Source: Sporocytophaga myxococcoides
GTDB taxonomy: Bacteria; Bacteroidota; Bacteroidia; Cytophagales; Cytophagaceae
Assembly: GCF_000775915.1 (NCBI RefSeq)
Contig: NZ_BBLT01000001.1
Coordinates: 372,001 to 436,000 of the forward strand
Reading direction: 5' to 3'
DNA: 64,000 nt
Below, piece by piece: positions 7,460 to 15,718 of the stretch; within the stretch, counting starts at the first letter, position 1; each line of letters begins with the position of its first letter. The notes below the pieces were generated by a model. It was given only the letters and a program-made list of their open reading frames with translations. It had not been told where the DNA came from and made no database searches. The position numbers and the translations under genes were made by a program.

Positions 7460-8620
7460 TTGTTTCACAGAGATTATATAAACTTTAAAGAATCTATTAC
7501 AACTTTTAAAATATCAGATATGGCAAGAGATTTACACAAAAAGGGATTTGATGAGTCAACTCAAGCCAAGTTGGCAATTTTTCGGGATTATCTTAAAGAA
7601 TGGTTACCAGTTTTCCTTTCTAAAAAGGAAATACTTTGGGATACTGTCAATATCTTTGATTTTTTTGCTGGCCCAGGTGAAGACAATCAAGGTAATGAAG
7701 GGACTCCACTCATAATTACTCAGGAAATTAATCCATATTTTGATCAAATAATTTCAAAAAAAATAGATATAAATTTATACTTCAATGAATATGATAAAAA
7801 GAAGTTTAACGTTTTAAAAGAAAGGCTTATCCCAGAAACAAGAGATCTCGCGCCTTACTCAATTGAAATTGATAATTTAGATTTTAAAGAGGCATTTAAT
7901 AAGTGCTATCCCATAATGAAGAATAAGAGGGCGGCTAATTTACTTTTTCTAGATCAATATGGTATTAAACATATCAATGAAGAAATTTTTAAGAAAATTA
8001 TTCAATTGAAGGCTACTGATTTTCTATTTTTTATTTCCTCTTCAACTATAAAACGATTTTCGGATCATCCAGAAATAGCAAAGTATATAGGCTTGGATAA
8101 GGAAAGTATTGAATCAACTCCTTATTATAAAATTCATAAAAAAGTGTTAGAGTATTACAAAACATTAATTCCTGCTAATATGACTTACCATCTTGCACCA
8201 TTTTCTCTATTAAAAAGTTCGGGTGGTTTGTATGGATTAATATTTGGTAGTGGTCACATTTTGGGTATGGAAAAGTTTTTAACTACATGCTGGAAAGTTG
8301 ATCCAGAAAGAGGAGAGGCAAATTTTGATATTGATGATGATAGGATTGATAACCAATACGATTTATTTACTGGTGCCTTAAAAAAACCTAAAAAAATTGA
8401 GGGTTTTGAAAGAGAGTTAGAAAATAATATTTTGAATTGCAAAATAAAAAATGATAGAGACCTCTATATATTTTCTATTACAAATGGGTTTACTCCATCA
8501 CATACAAGGAAGATTTTAACTAGTTTGGTTGGAAAGAAAAAGATTAAGAAAAATATATTTGATTTATCTCATAGGATTATTAAAAAAGAGGCGAAAGTAA
8601 CTCCAATCGAATTAATTTAA
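7460..8620 (+). CDS. tcmP: Three-Cys-motif partner protein TcmP
   Basis: A 386-residue protein starting with TTG one base after the deaminase stop; the first in-frame ATG would cost about 20 residues. It matches the TcmP family: AKLAIFRDYLKEWLPVF (37-53) followed by FDFFAGPG (66-73), EGTPL (80-84) and a later LLFLDQYGI. The FxGPG element and the following acidic strand resemble an AdoMet-methyltransferase-like Rossmann fold. TcmP genes are known as partners of the Gp37/Gp68 three-Cys-motif family, and that partner follows at 8819. The biochemical function of the pair is not established to my knowledge. Tight coupling to the deaminase suggests a shared transcript and perhaps a shared function. 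Confidence 0.85.
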   Translation: MFHRDYINFKESITTFKISDMARDLHKKGFDESTQAKLAIFRDYLKEWLPVFLSKKEILWDTVNIFDFFAGPGEDNQGNEGTPLIITQEINPYFDQIISKKIDINLYFNEYDKKKFNVLKERLIPETRDLAPYSIEIDNLDFKEAFNKCYPIMKNKRAANLLFLDQYGIKHINEEIFKKIIQLKATDFLFFISSSTIKRFSDHPEIAKYIGLDKESIESTPYYKIHKKVLEYYKTLIPANMTYHLAPFSLLKSSGGLYGLIFGSGHILGMEKFLTTCWKVDPERGEANFDIDDDRIDNQYDLFTGALKKPKKIEGFERELENNILNCKIKNDRDLYIFSITNGFTPSHTRKILTSLVGKKKIKKNIFDLSHRIIKKEAKVTPIELI

Positions 8621-8715
8621 TATTCAGGAAACAATTTTATATTTTTTGCATGTTAGTGGTCATTTAAGAATGATTTACTAAAAAAGTTAGCTTTGGGGTG
8701 GCGTTTTTTTTATCT

Positions 8716-8744
8716 TTACTCACATGTTATTTACATGTGAGTAA
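8716..8744 (+). terminator. Perfect 11-bp hairpin between tcmP and its partner gene
   Basis: TTACTCACATG (8716-8726) pairs perfectly with CATGTGAGTAA (8734-8744) around a 7-nt loop and is followed by GTTTTA. The T tail is weak, so it may be an attenuating terminator, an RNA-processing site or a dyad operator controlling the downstream gene. Confidence 0.5.
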
Positions 8745-8818
8745 GTTTTATACCTTCATAATTTGAAACTTACAATAGTTCTAGATAGCAGCAAATATTT
8801 TAATTCTCAAATAATAAT

Positions 8819-9583
8819 ATGTCACAATCTAGCATCGAGTGGACAGAAGTGACTTGGAATCCAGTGACTGGCTGTACTAAAATTAGTTCTGGTTGCAAAT
8901 TTTGCTATGCCGAACGTATGGCTAAAAGATTGAAGTCAATGGGGGTAAAACAATATGAGAATGGTTTTAACCTGACTTTGGCGCCACAAATGCTTAATCA
9001 TCCATACAAATGGAAATCTCCCAAAACTGTTTTTGTGAATTCGATGAGCGATCTCTTCCATGAACTTGTTCCGCTTGAATATATTCAAAAAGTTTTTGAG
9101 GTTATGAATAATACACCACAACACACTTACCAGATATTGACTAAAAGATCTGAGAGATTGAAAGAATTATCTAAGCATTTAAAGTGGACAAATAATATTT
9201 GGATGGGTGTTTCTGTCGAAGAAGAAAAAGTAAGTTTCAGAATTAAGGATTTAATTAATACGCCTGCCAAGGTCAAATTTCTTTCTATCGAGCCCCTTAT
9301 AAACCCTGTTTATAATCTTTATCTTGATAATATTGACTGGGTGATAGTAGGTGGCGAATCTGGCCCTAAAGCAAGGCCTATAGAAAAAGAATGGATTACA
9401 TATGTTCATAAGGAATGTAAAAAGAAAAAGGTTCCATTCTTTTTTAAACAATGGGGTAAGCCAGAGTTTAATTCAAACCCTTTTGATCCAACGAAGGTAA
9501 AAGAGCATCCTATGTATGCAAAAGGGGGGTGTGAGCTTGATGGAAAAGTTTACAGGCAAATGCCTGTTTTGATAAGTACATAA
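8819..9583 (+). CDS. Three-Cys-motif protein, phage Gp37/Gp68 (DUF5131) family
   Basis: A 254-residue protein opening IEWTEVTWNPVTGCTKISSG and CKFCYAERMAKRL. C19, C26 and C29 form the C-x6-C-x2-C cluster that names the three-Cys-motif family and resembles a radical-SAM-type iron-sulfur site. Other family marks are VFVNSMSDLFHELVP, YQILTKRSERL, WMGVSVE, FLSIEPLI, VIVGGESGPKARPI and PFFFKQWG. Members are common in phages and integrated elements. It lies 198 nt after its usual partner tcmP. Length is normal for the family, and the AT-rich base use matches the two upstream genes. Enzymatic activity is unknown. Confidence 0.9.
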   Translation: MSQSSIEWTEVTWNPVTGCTKISSGCKFCYAERMAKRLKSMGVKQYENGFNLTLAPQMLNHPYKWKSPKTVFVNSMSDLFHELVPLEYIQKVFEVMNNTPQHTYQILTKRSERLKELSKHLKWTNNIWMGVSVEEEKVSFRIKDLINTPAKVKFLSIEPLINPVYNLYLDNIDWVIVGGESGPKARPIEKEWITYVHKECKKKKVPFFFKQWGKPEFNSNPFDPTKVKEHPMYAKGGCELDGKVYRQMPVLIST

Positions 9584-9636
9584 ATAAGTCCAGTAGAGTC
9601 CCTAAAACTTTACGTTGGCTTTTATATTATTCAAAT

Positions 9637-10407
9637 ATGACACAAGAAAAGAATATACAGCAAGAAAATATAGCTGCTATATACATTAATGAAGAAACAG
9701 GTGAACGTTTAATTTTTACACGTGATCAACTTATAAATCAATTGCAAAAGATATGTCCAAGTATTCACAAATCTTTTGATACTACCTTTTCAAATGAATT
9801 TAAAAATCTTAGTTCTGATCTAAGTGAAATTTCACCTATACTTTTTATAGGATATAGAATGGCTAAAGAAAATAATAATGAACTATTAATTACTTGTGGC
9901 GACCTTCTTAGGAATTCTGCTAATACAATCATTGCAGCTACTCAGACTTTACGATGCGGATTCAGACTTCAAAGTGGCATTTTACTGCGAAGTGTAATAG
10001 AAATGTGTGCTACTGTTGTTCATTTGATTGTGAAACCAGATGACCTAAATAAATTCCTCAACGACGAATTAATCTCATCAAAATCCATATCAATCGCAGA
10101 CAAGCAAATTCCGTTATTTGGAAAAATCTATGGAATATTGAGTAAGAAACAAATACACATCAATTCTCTTCACGCTGATTGGTATCCAATGCGAGAATAT
10201 AATAGTTCAGAAGAAATACCAGCTTCAGTGACATTAGGAATGTTAGGCTTTTCTACAATGTTGTTATACATTACTACAGAATTGACATTTATAAATGCGG
10301 TTGAAAATCCCAAATTTTGGGAAATAGTAGAAAAGGGAAAAGTTAAGTTCATCCCTCCAGACAATTCAATATTTTCATGGGTTGATGAAAAGCTTAAAAA
10401 AAAGTAA
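9637..10407 (+). CDS. Helical hypothetical protein, DUF5677-like
   Basis: A 256-residue protein, mostly alpha-helical, beginning 53 nt after the three-Cys-motif gene. The central part (GDLLRNSANTIIAATQTLRCGFRLQSGILLRSVIEMCATVVHL, about 89-131) has the RS-x-(I/L)E helix seen in DUF5677-type and HEPN-like helical bundles. A hydrophobic stretch at 195-215 (VTLGMLGFSTMLLYITTELTF) could be a buried helix. I see no catalytic motif. Same strand, short spacing and similar AT-rich composition suggest it belongs to the cluster 5599-10407. Family assignment is tentative. Confidence 0.6.
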   Translation: MTQEKNIQQENIAAIYINEETGERLIFTRDQLINQLQKICPSIHKSFDTTFSNEFKNLSSDLSEISPILFIGYRMAKENNNELLITCGDLLRNSANTIIAATQTLRCGFRLQSGILLRSVIEMCATVVHLIVKPDDLNKFLNDELISSKSISIADKQIPLFGKIYGILSKKQIHINSLHADWYPMREYNSSEEIPASVTLGMLGFSTMLLYITTELTFINAVENPKFWEIVEKGKVKFIPPDNSIFSWVDEKLKKK

Positions 10408-10722
10408 TTATTAAACTTTTTATTTTACTTTAATAGTAAAGTATATAAAAACTAATGGTACTAACAGGATTCGTTTATTTTCCTTGCAAATTAACACCTC
10501 GCCCTGTGCCTCCCAGGCCGAATCTATTGCACTAAAAAGCCAGCCTTTCGGTAAATAATTCGTGTTTGCTTTCATTCCCTGTCACAGTCCAGATGCAAAT
10601 GGTTTTATCGTGTTTATAATGCATACTCTGTCTTGTTATGCGGAAAAAAAATCATATTTTTAAATCAATATTTTTCAACAATAATAAATATTATTTTTCA
10701 CTTAAACCTTAAAATAACTATT
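10408..10722. other. Intergenic region without clear features
   Basis: About 315 bases with no coding potential. An AT-rich dyad (TACTTTA/TAAAGTA, about 10426-10443) might end the upstream transcript. A GC-richer patch at 10496-10620 resembles no feature I can name. Confidence 0.4.
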
Positions 10723-10867
10723 ATGAAAATTTCTTGTAATTTTTTCCTTGGTCTGTTGGTTGCTTCTGTTTTTACATTTTTATGTAGTAAAAAAAAGTAA
10801 AGATCCTGCGCCTGCTGATGATAAGGTAGATATAGTTTTAAAAAATATTTTTATAGTGACTAAATGA
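10723..10867 (+). pseudogene. Short lipoprotein gene shifted at a poly-A tract
   Basis: ATG 10723 opens a lipoprotein signal peptide (MKISCNFFLGLLVASVFTFL, then C with SKK). An A8 tract then puts the frame into an immediate TAA. With one A fewer the frame continues as CSKKSKDPAPADDKVDIV and ends at a TGA at 10865-10867. A lipobox cysteine followed by Lys/Ser and a DPAPA linker is the usual start of a Bacteroidota lipoprotein, so this is probably the stump of a longer gene. It lies immediately before the NHL protein gene. Confidence 0.55.
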
Positions 10868-10874
10868 AAAATTC

Positions 10875-13800
10875 ATGATTAAGATTAATTCAATTCAGAA
10901 GTTAAAAGTAATTATTGCCTTGCTTTTACTTTTACAGGTAAAGGTAAAAGGCCAGGTGATTATATTAGACAATCAGGTGACAACATTTTCTGGAACGGGT
11001 GTATCCGGGTATACCGATGGTCCCAAAAGTATTGCACAATTTTTTGGTCCCATGGGCTTGGCTTTTGACCAAAAAGGAAACCTTTATGTTGCAGACAACA
11101 TAAACAGATCCATCATCAGAAAAGTAACTCCGGATGGAGTGGTAAGCACCTATGCAGGAAATGGAGTTCAGGGTTTTGCAAACGGAAGTCTTTCTAATGC
11201 CAAATTCAGCCAGCCTACCGATCTGATTTTTTCCACTGACGGCATTGCTTATGTTGCAGACAATGGAAACCACCAGATAAGAAAAATTTCCAGCTCGGGC
11301 AATGTAACAACTTTTGCAGGAAGTCTTGACTATGGCAATGTAGATGGTGTCGGAGGGTCGGCACAATTTAATCAGCCCTATAGCGCTGTTTTTGATAAAA
11401 ATGGAAATTTATTTGTTACTGACGAATTCAATCACCAGATAAGAAAAATAACACCACAGGGAGTTGTAACTGTTTTTGCCGGCAATGGCGAGGCAGGATT
11501 TGCTGATGGTACAGGAACTGCCGCACGCTTTGATATGCCAATGGGAATAGATATTGATGCCCAGGGTAACTTGTATGTAGCCGATTACCTAAACAGTAGG
11601 ATTAGAAAAGTGACACCTCAGGGAGTTGTTACGACTGTAGCAGGAACAGGAGAAGAAGGTTTTGCAAATGGGAATGCAGCCACTGCTAAATTTGACAGAC
11701 CAAGTGGTCTTGCTCTTGACGCATCTGGTAATATATATGTAGCAGATAGTTACAATTATAGAGTAAGGAAAATATCTGTAGATGGCATTGTTTCAACTTT
11801 TGCTGGCAATGGTACTTCCGGGTATATAGATGGTCTTAGTGGTAAATCATCTTTTAGATCTGTCAGTGATGTAGCATTTGGTCCTGATGGTGCTCTTTAT
11901 GTGTCGGATAATGCTCATATTCGAAAAATAGCTCCGGTTTCTTTTAAAGCCTTTTCATCTGTTCAAAATTCGCCATCAACTGCTCAATCCATTGCTATAA
12001 GCGCATCTTCTTTAACTGGAAATTTAAGCATACTAGCTTCAGATGGTTACGAAGTATCTCTTTCCTCAACATCAGGTTTTGCCAGTTCATTAAATTTAAC
12101 AGCCACAAACGGTTCAATTACATCAGTAGAAATTTTTATAAGAATATCTAACACAGCTAAACCTGGGACAAACAATGGAACCATTTCCTTTACTTCTCCA
12201 GGAGCCCAGGATGTAGTATTGAATTTTACAGGAGAAACAATTCCAAATATTGCTTCTCCGACTATTATGAAAGGAGTATATGTGAGTACATATGCTTCAG
12301 GATTAAAGGCTACTGGCGTAGTAGCAGATTCTGACGGAAATTTATTTGTTGCAGATGGTGCGAACCATGTAATTAAAAAAATCTCAACAGATGGAACCAT
12401 AACCGTTCTGGCGGGCGCTGGCACGAGCGGATTTGCTGACGGAAAAGGTATAGATGCTAAATTTAATTATCCATATGGTATTGCAATAGCCAAAAATGGG
12501 GATCTATATATCACAGATTCCAATAACCACCGAATAAGAAAAGTAACGCAGGATGGAGAGGTAAGCACTGTTGCAGGAACCGGCACTACAGGATCATTAG
12601 ATGGGGCAGCAGCTACAGCCCAATTTTATAACCCAAGAGGCATAGCAATTGATATCTATGGAAATATTTTTGTAGCAGATTTAAATAACGATAAAGTAAG
12701 AAAGATTAGCACTGACTTGATCGTCTCCACAATAGTAGGAACTTCTTTCTACTTTCCTTCCGGAGTAGCTGCTGATTTAAATGGAAATATTTATGTTGCT
12801 GATCAGGCAAATCAAAAAATTAAGAAGATAGCTGCTGATGGTACAATTTCAATCATTGCAGGAACTACAGTAGGATATGTTGATGGAAATGCATTAAGCT
12901 CAAAATTTAATTATCCATCTGCGCTTACCGTGGATGTTGAAGGCAATATCTATGTTTCTGATGTGCAAAATCATTTGATAAGAAAGATATTGCAAACAGG
13001 TCTTGTAGTAACACTTGGCGGAAGTACTTCGAGTTCAGGATCAGTAGATGGTGTTGGTACTAGTGCTGTTTTTTCGTCTCCTCAAGGGCTAACTACTGAT
13101 CTAAAAGGAAATGTTTATGTAGCTGACGTAGGAAGTGGTAAAATCAGAAAGTTAAGTGCATATCAAATGGCTGGGCTGTATGGGATACAAGGCTCTCCTT
13201 CTGCTAAAGTTGATTTCCCGGTAGTTGCTGCTGCGCTTACCAATAATCTGGTTGTAACGGGTACTGCTAATCTGGAAGTTTCTTCCTATGTATCTTTTTC
13301 AAACAGTTTGAATATTACTCCTACAAACGGGACTGCAAATTTCACTTTATCAATAAGAACAAAGGCTACAGCTCCTGTAGGGGCCATCCTGGATACAATA
13401 ATTGTTTCATCTTTAGGAGCGGAAATACTGAGAATTCCTGTTGAGGCATATGTATCATCAATGAAATCGGTTATCAACTTTGACCCTGTTGTTTCCACAC
13501 TTGCAGGTACAGCAACATCCGGTTTTCAGGATGGTAAAGGAGTGGATGCAAGGTTTAATACCCCTTATGGTCTGGCACTAGACAAAAATGACAATCTCTT
13601 TGTAGCAGATTATACTAATCACAGAATTAGAAAAATTACTCCAGATGGTGAAGTAACTACCTATGCAGGTACAGGAACTAAAGGGTCTTCGAATGGACCA
13701 ATAGCTACAGCAACATTTAACAACCCTCAAGGATTAGTTTTTGATGCTGCCGGAAACCTATATGTCTCCGAATATGGCAACAATGTAATTCGAAAAATTA

Positions 13801-14978
13801 CACCAGATGGCATTGTATCAACATTCGTTGGGGGATCATTCTCTGGAAATGCCGATGGAACTGGAAGCCAGGCTTTATTTTATAACCCTTCACTGATGGC
13901 TATTGATGCGTCGGGTAATATTTTTCTATGCGATGTAGGGAATAACAAGATCCGAAAAATTAGTCCGGAAGGCGTAGTTACATCTCTTCCATTTTATTTC
14001 AAAAATCCGAAAGGAATTGCTTTTGATGATGCTGGTAACATTTATGTGGTTGATAACAATAATCATCAAATAGTAAAAATAACACCTAATAATGAATACA
14101 GTGTGTTTGCGGGCGGAGGCAGTTCTGGCGCAGATGGAGTAGGATCTTCTGCAGGTTTTTATTACCCATCAGGTATTACAAGGGGTAAAGATGGTAACTT
14201 TTACATAGCAGATGGTCTGGACTACAAAATCAGACAGATGACACCTTCCGGCATCGTCACGACTATTGCGGGAACGGGAACTTCAGGTACTGCAGATGGT
14301 CTTGGATCCTCCGCTACTTTCAGTGCCACTAATGCTTTGGTGGTAGGCTCCACTGGCAATATTTATATTTCTGAGTATAATAATATCAGAAAGATATCTA
14401 AGCTTGCTTTGACCCCATTCCAAGCTGAATTTGGATCTGTTTCACCTAGTCAGTCCTTTAATGTAAAAGGATTTAATTTGACAGAAAGCATGTCTATCAC
14501 TGCCCCTGCAGGATTTGAATTGTCTTTTTCTGCAACCACAGGCTATTCAAATAGCTTAAGCCTGGCTCCTTCAAATGGAAATATTGCATCGAAAAGAATT
14601 TACATTCGATTGGCTGCCACTGCTAATTTATCCAGCTTTAATGACAAAGTGGTCATCAGCGTTTCTACTGCTGAATTTAAAACGTTGGATGTACAGGGAA
14701 CAGTGACAGGTGTAGTTTCATCAGTGAAAAATGCAGATGAAAATGAATTTGCCGTTTACCCAAATCCTGTACAAAACCTTCTTCATATTATTCCAAATAC
14801 AGGTAAAAGTGAAACTTTATCGGTAAAGCTTATAAATATGCAAGGAATAGAAGTTTTATCTACTGAAAAAAGTGGGGCTGCAGCATTTGAACTGGACTTC
14901 AATTTACTTCCGGCAGGTATTTACCTATTGGAATTAAATGATGGATCAGGCGCCGTTCAACGCAAGATTATAAAATAA
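10875..14978 (+). CDS. Secreted NHL-repeat protein with T9SS C-terminal sorting domain
   Basis: A 1367-residue secreted protein. A signal peptide (about 1-26, LKVIIALLLLLQVKVKGQ) is followed by three blocks of NHL-type six-bladed propeller repeats at about 30-355, 462-762 and 866-1178. Blades show the pattern 'F..P.G.a.D..GN.YVaD..NhrIRK.tpdG.VsT.AG.G..G..DG'. Each block is followed by a beta-sandwich of about 100 residues (357-455, 763-860, 1179-1275) with repeated 'PS...L...G.(I/T)' motifs. Residues 1291-1367 (FAVYPNPVQNLLHI...GIYLLELNDGSGAVQRKIIK) form a type A T9SS sorting domain, which directs export and surface attachment. A strong terminator follows the stop. Likely a surface adhesin or binding scaffold; no catalytic site is visible. 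Confidence 0.9.
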   Translation: MIKINSIQKLKVIIALLLLLQVKVKGQVIILDNQVTTFSGTGVSGYTDGPKSIAQFFGPMGLAFDQKGNLYVADNINRSIIRKVTPDGVVSTYAGNGVQGFANGSLSNAKFSQPTDLIFSTDGIAYVADNGNHQIRKISSSGNVTTFAGSLDYGNVDGVGGSAQFNQPYSAVFDKNGNLFVTDEFNHQIRKITPQGVVTVFAGNGEAGFADGTGTAARFDMPMGIDIDAQGNLYVADYLNSRIRKVTPQGVVTTVAGTGEEGFANGNAATAKFDRPSGLALDASGNIYVADSYNYRVRKISVDGIVSTFAGNGTSGYIDGLSGKSSFRSVSDVAFGPDGALYVSDNAHIRKIAPVSFKAFSSVQNSPSTAQSIAISASSLTGNLSILASDGYEVSLSSTSGFASSLNLTATNGSITSVEIFIRISNTAKPGTNNGTISFTSPGAQDVVLNFTGETIPNIASPTIMKGVYVSTYASGLKATGVVADSDGNLFVADGANHVIKKISTDGTITVLAGAGTSGFADGKGIDAKFNYPYGIAIAKNGDLYITDSNNHRIRKVTQDGEVSTVAGTGTTGSLDGAAATAQFYNPRGIAIDIYGNIFVADLNNDKVRKISTDLIVSTIVGTSFYFPSGVAADLNGNIYVADQANQKIKKIAADGTISIIAGTTVGYVDGNALSSKFNYPSALTVDVEGNIYVSDVQNHLIRKILQTGLVVTLGGSTSSSGSVDGVGTSAVFSSPQGLTTDLKGNVYVADVGSGKIRKLSAYQMAGLYGIQGSPSAKVDFPVVAAALTNNLVVTGTANLEVSSYVSFSNSLNITPTNGTANFTLSIRTKATAPVGAILDTIIVSSLGAEILRIPVEAYVSSMKSVINFDPVVSTLAGTATSGFQDGKGVDARFNTPYGLALDKNDNLFVADYTNHRIRKITPDGEVTTYAGTGTKGSSNGPIATATFNNPQGLVFDAAGNLYVSEYGNNVIRKITPDGIVSTFVGGSFSGNADGTGSQALFYNPSLMAIDASGNIFLCDVGNNKIRKISPEGVVTSLPFYFKNPKGIAFDDAGNIYVVDNNNHQIVKITPNNEYSVFAGGGSSGADGVGSSAGFYYPSGITRGKDGNFYIADGLDYKIRQMTPSGIVTTIAGTGTSGTADGLGSSATFSATNALVVGSTGNIYISEYNNIRKISKLALTPFQAEFGSVSPSQSFNVKGFNLTESMSITAPAGFELSFSATTGYSNSLSLAPSNGNIASKRIYIRLAATANLSSFNDKVVISVSTAEFKTLDVQGTVTGVVSSVKNADENEFAVYPNPVQNLLHIIPNTGKSETLSVKLINMQGIEVLSTEKSGAAAFELDFNLLPAGIYLLELNDGSGAVQRKIIK

Positions 14979-15000
14979 AGGAAATAAGATTACCAAAAGA

Positions 15001-15046
15001 AGAACGCCTAACAGGAATAAGAGACCTGTTAGGCGTTCTCGTTTTT
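15001..15046 (+). terminator. Rho-independent terminator of the NHL protein gene
   Basis: A perfect 15-bp stem (15001-15015 with 15025-15039, AGAACGCCTAACAGG and its complement) with a 9-nt loop, followed by CGTTTTT. It starts 22 nt after the stop codon at 14978. Confidence 0.92.
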
Positions 15047-15133
15047 CAGCAAGAGTACGGAGGAACAGCAAGAGGGAAAAGGGCACTTTGGTAAAAGGTC
15101 AATCTGTTGCTCTTGCTCACACTGTTGCTCCTT
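15047..15133. repeat. Family A palindromic repeat, copies 5 and 6
   Basis: The left arm is AGCAAGAGTACGGAGGAACA and the right arm is CTGTTGCTCTTGCTCACACT. A second half copy (AGCAAGAGTATGAAGCAACAG) follows at 15138-15170. The pair is directly followed by family B repeats, the same order as at 3722-3897. Confidence 0.75.
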
Positions 15134-15184
15134 ATTTCAGCAAGAGTATGAAGCAACAGCAAGAGACGCATTATCAATATGTAT

Positions 15185-15717
15185 CCGCTCCCCGGACGGT
15201 GTCTGCAACGGACGGAATCATTCGATCACTGTATAACCAAAATATTCTCTGTAATCTTTGATAAAAGAATATCTTTTATCGTCTTCCAAATAAAACGATG
15301 CAGATGACCACTGATAATCTTCCGGTCTTTTTACTAAATTCCATTAACCCCTAAGGAAAAAGTTTAAAGTCAAAAGTTTAAAGTAAAATATGAGCGTTAA
15401 ACTTTACGCTTTACGCTTTCAGCTTTCTGCTTTCTGCTTTCCGCTTATAAATTATTCCCGCTCCCCGGCCGGTGTCTGCACCGGACGGAATCATTCGATC
15501 ACTGTATAACCAAAATATTCTCTGTAATCTTTGATAAAAGAATATCTTTTATCGTCTTCCAAATAAAACGATGCAGATGACCACTGATAATCTTCCGGTC
15601 TTTTTACTAAATTCCATTAACCCCTAGGGAAAAGTTTAAAGTTGAAAGTCAAAAGTTTAAAGTAAAATATGAGCGTTAAACTTTACGCTTTGAGCTTTCT
15701 GCTTATAAGTTATTCCT
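15185..15717. repeat. Tandem duplication (273-bp period) carrying two family B repeats
   Basis: Two nearly identical copies, 15185-15457 and 15458-15717, each start CCGCTCCCCGG, contain a full family B unit (15185-15348 and 15458-15621) and end in a low-complexity AAGTTTAAAGT / CTTTACGCTTT / AGCTTTCTGC stretch and GCTTATAA-TTATTCC. Differences are few (for example GCAACGG versus GCACCGG, CCTAAGG versus CCTAGGG, and a shorter low-complexity part in copy 2), so the duplication is recent. No gene is contained. Confidence 0.88.
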
Positions 15718-15718
15718 C

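Noticed and set aside
10965-12424. Reverse open frames opposite the NHL protein (133 and 125 codons)
   Set aside because: They lie antisense to clearly coding NHL repeats and have no family features.
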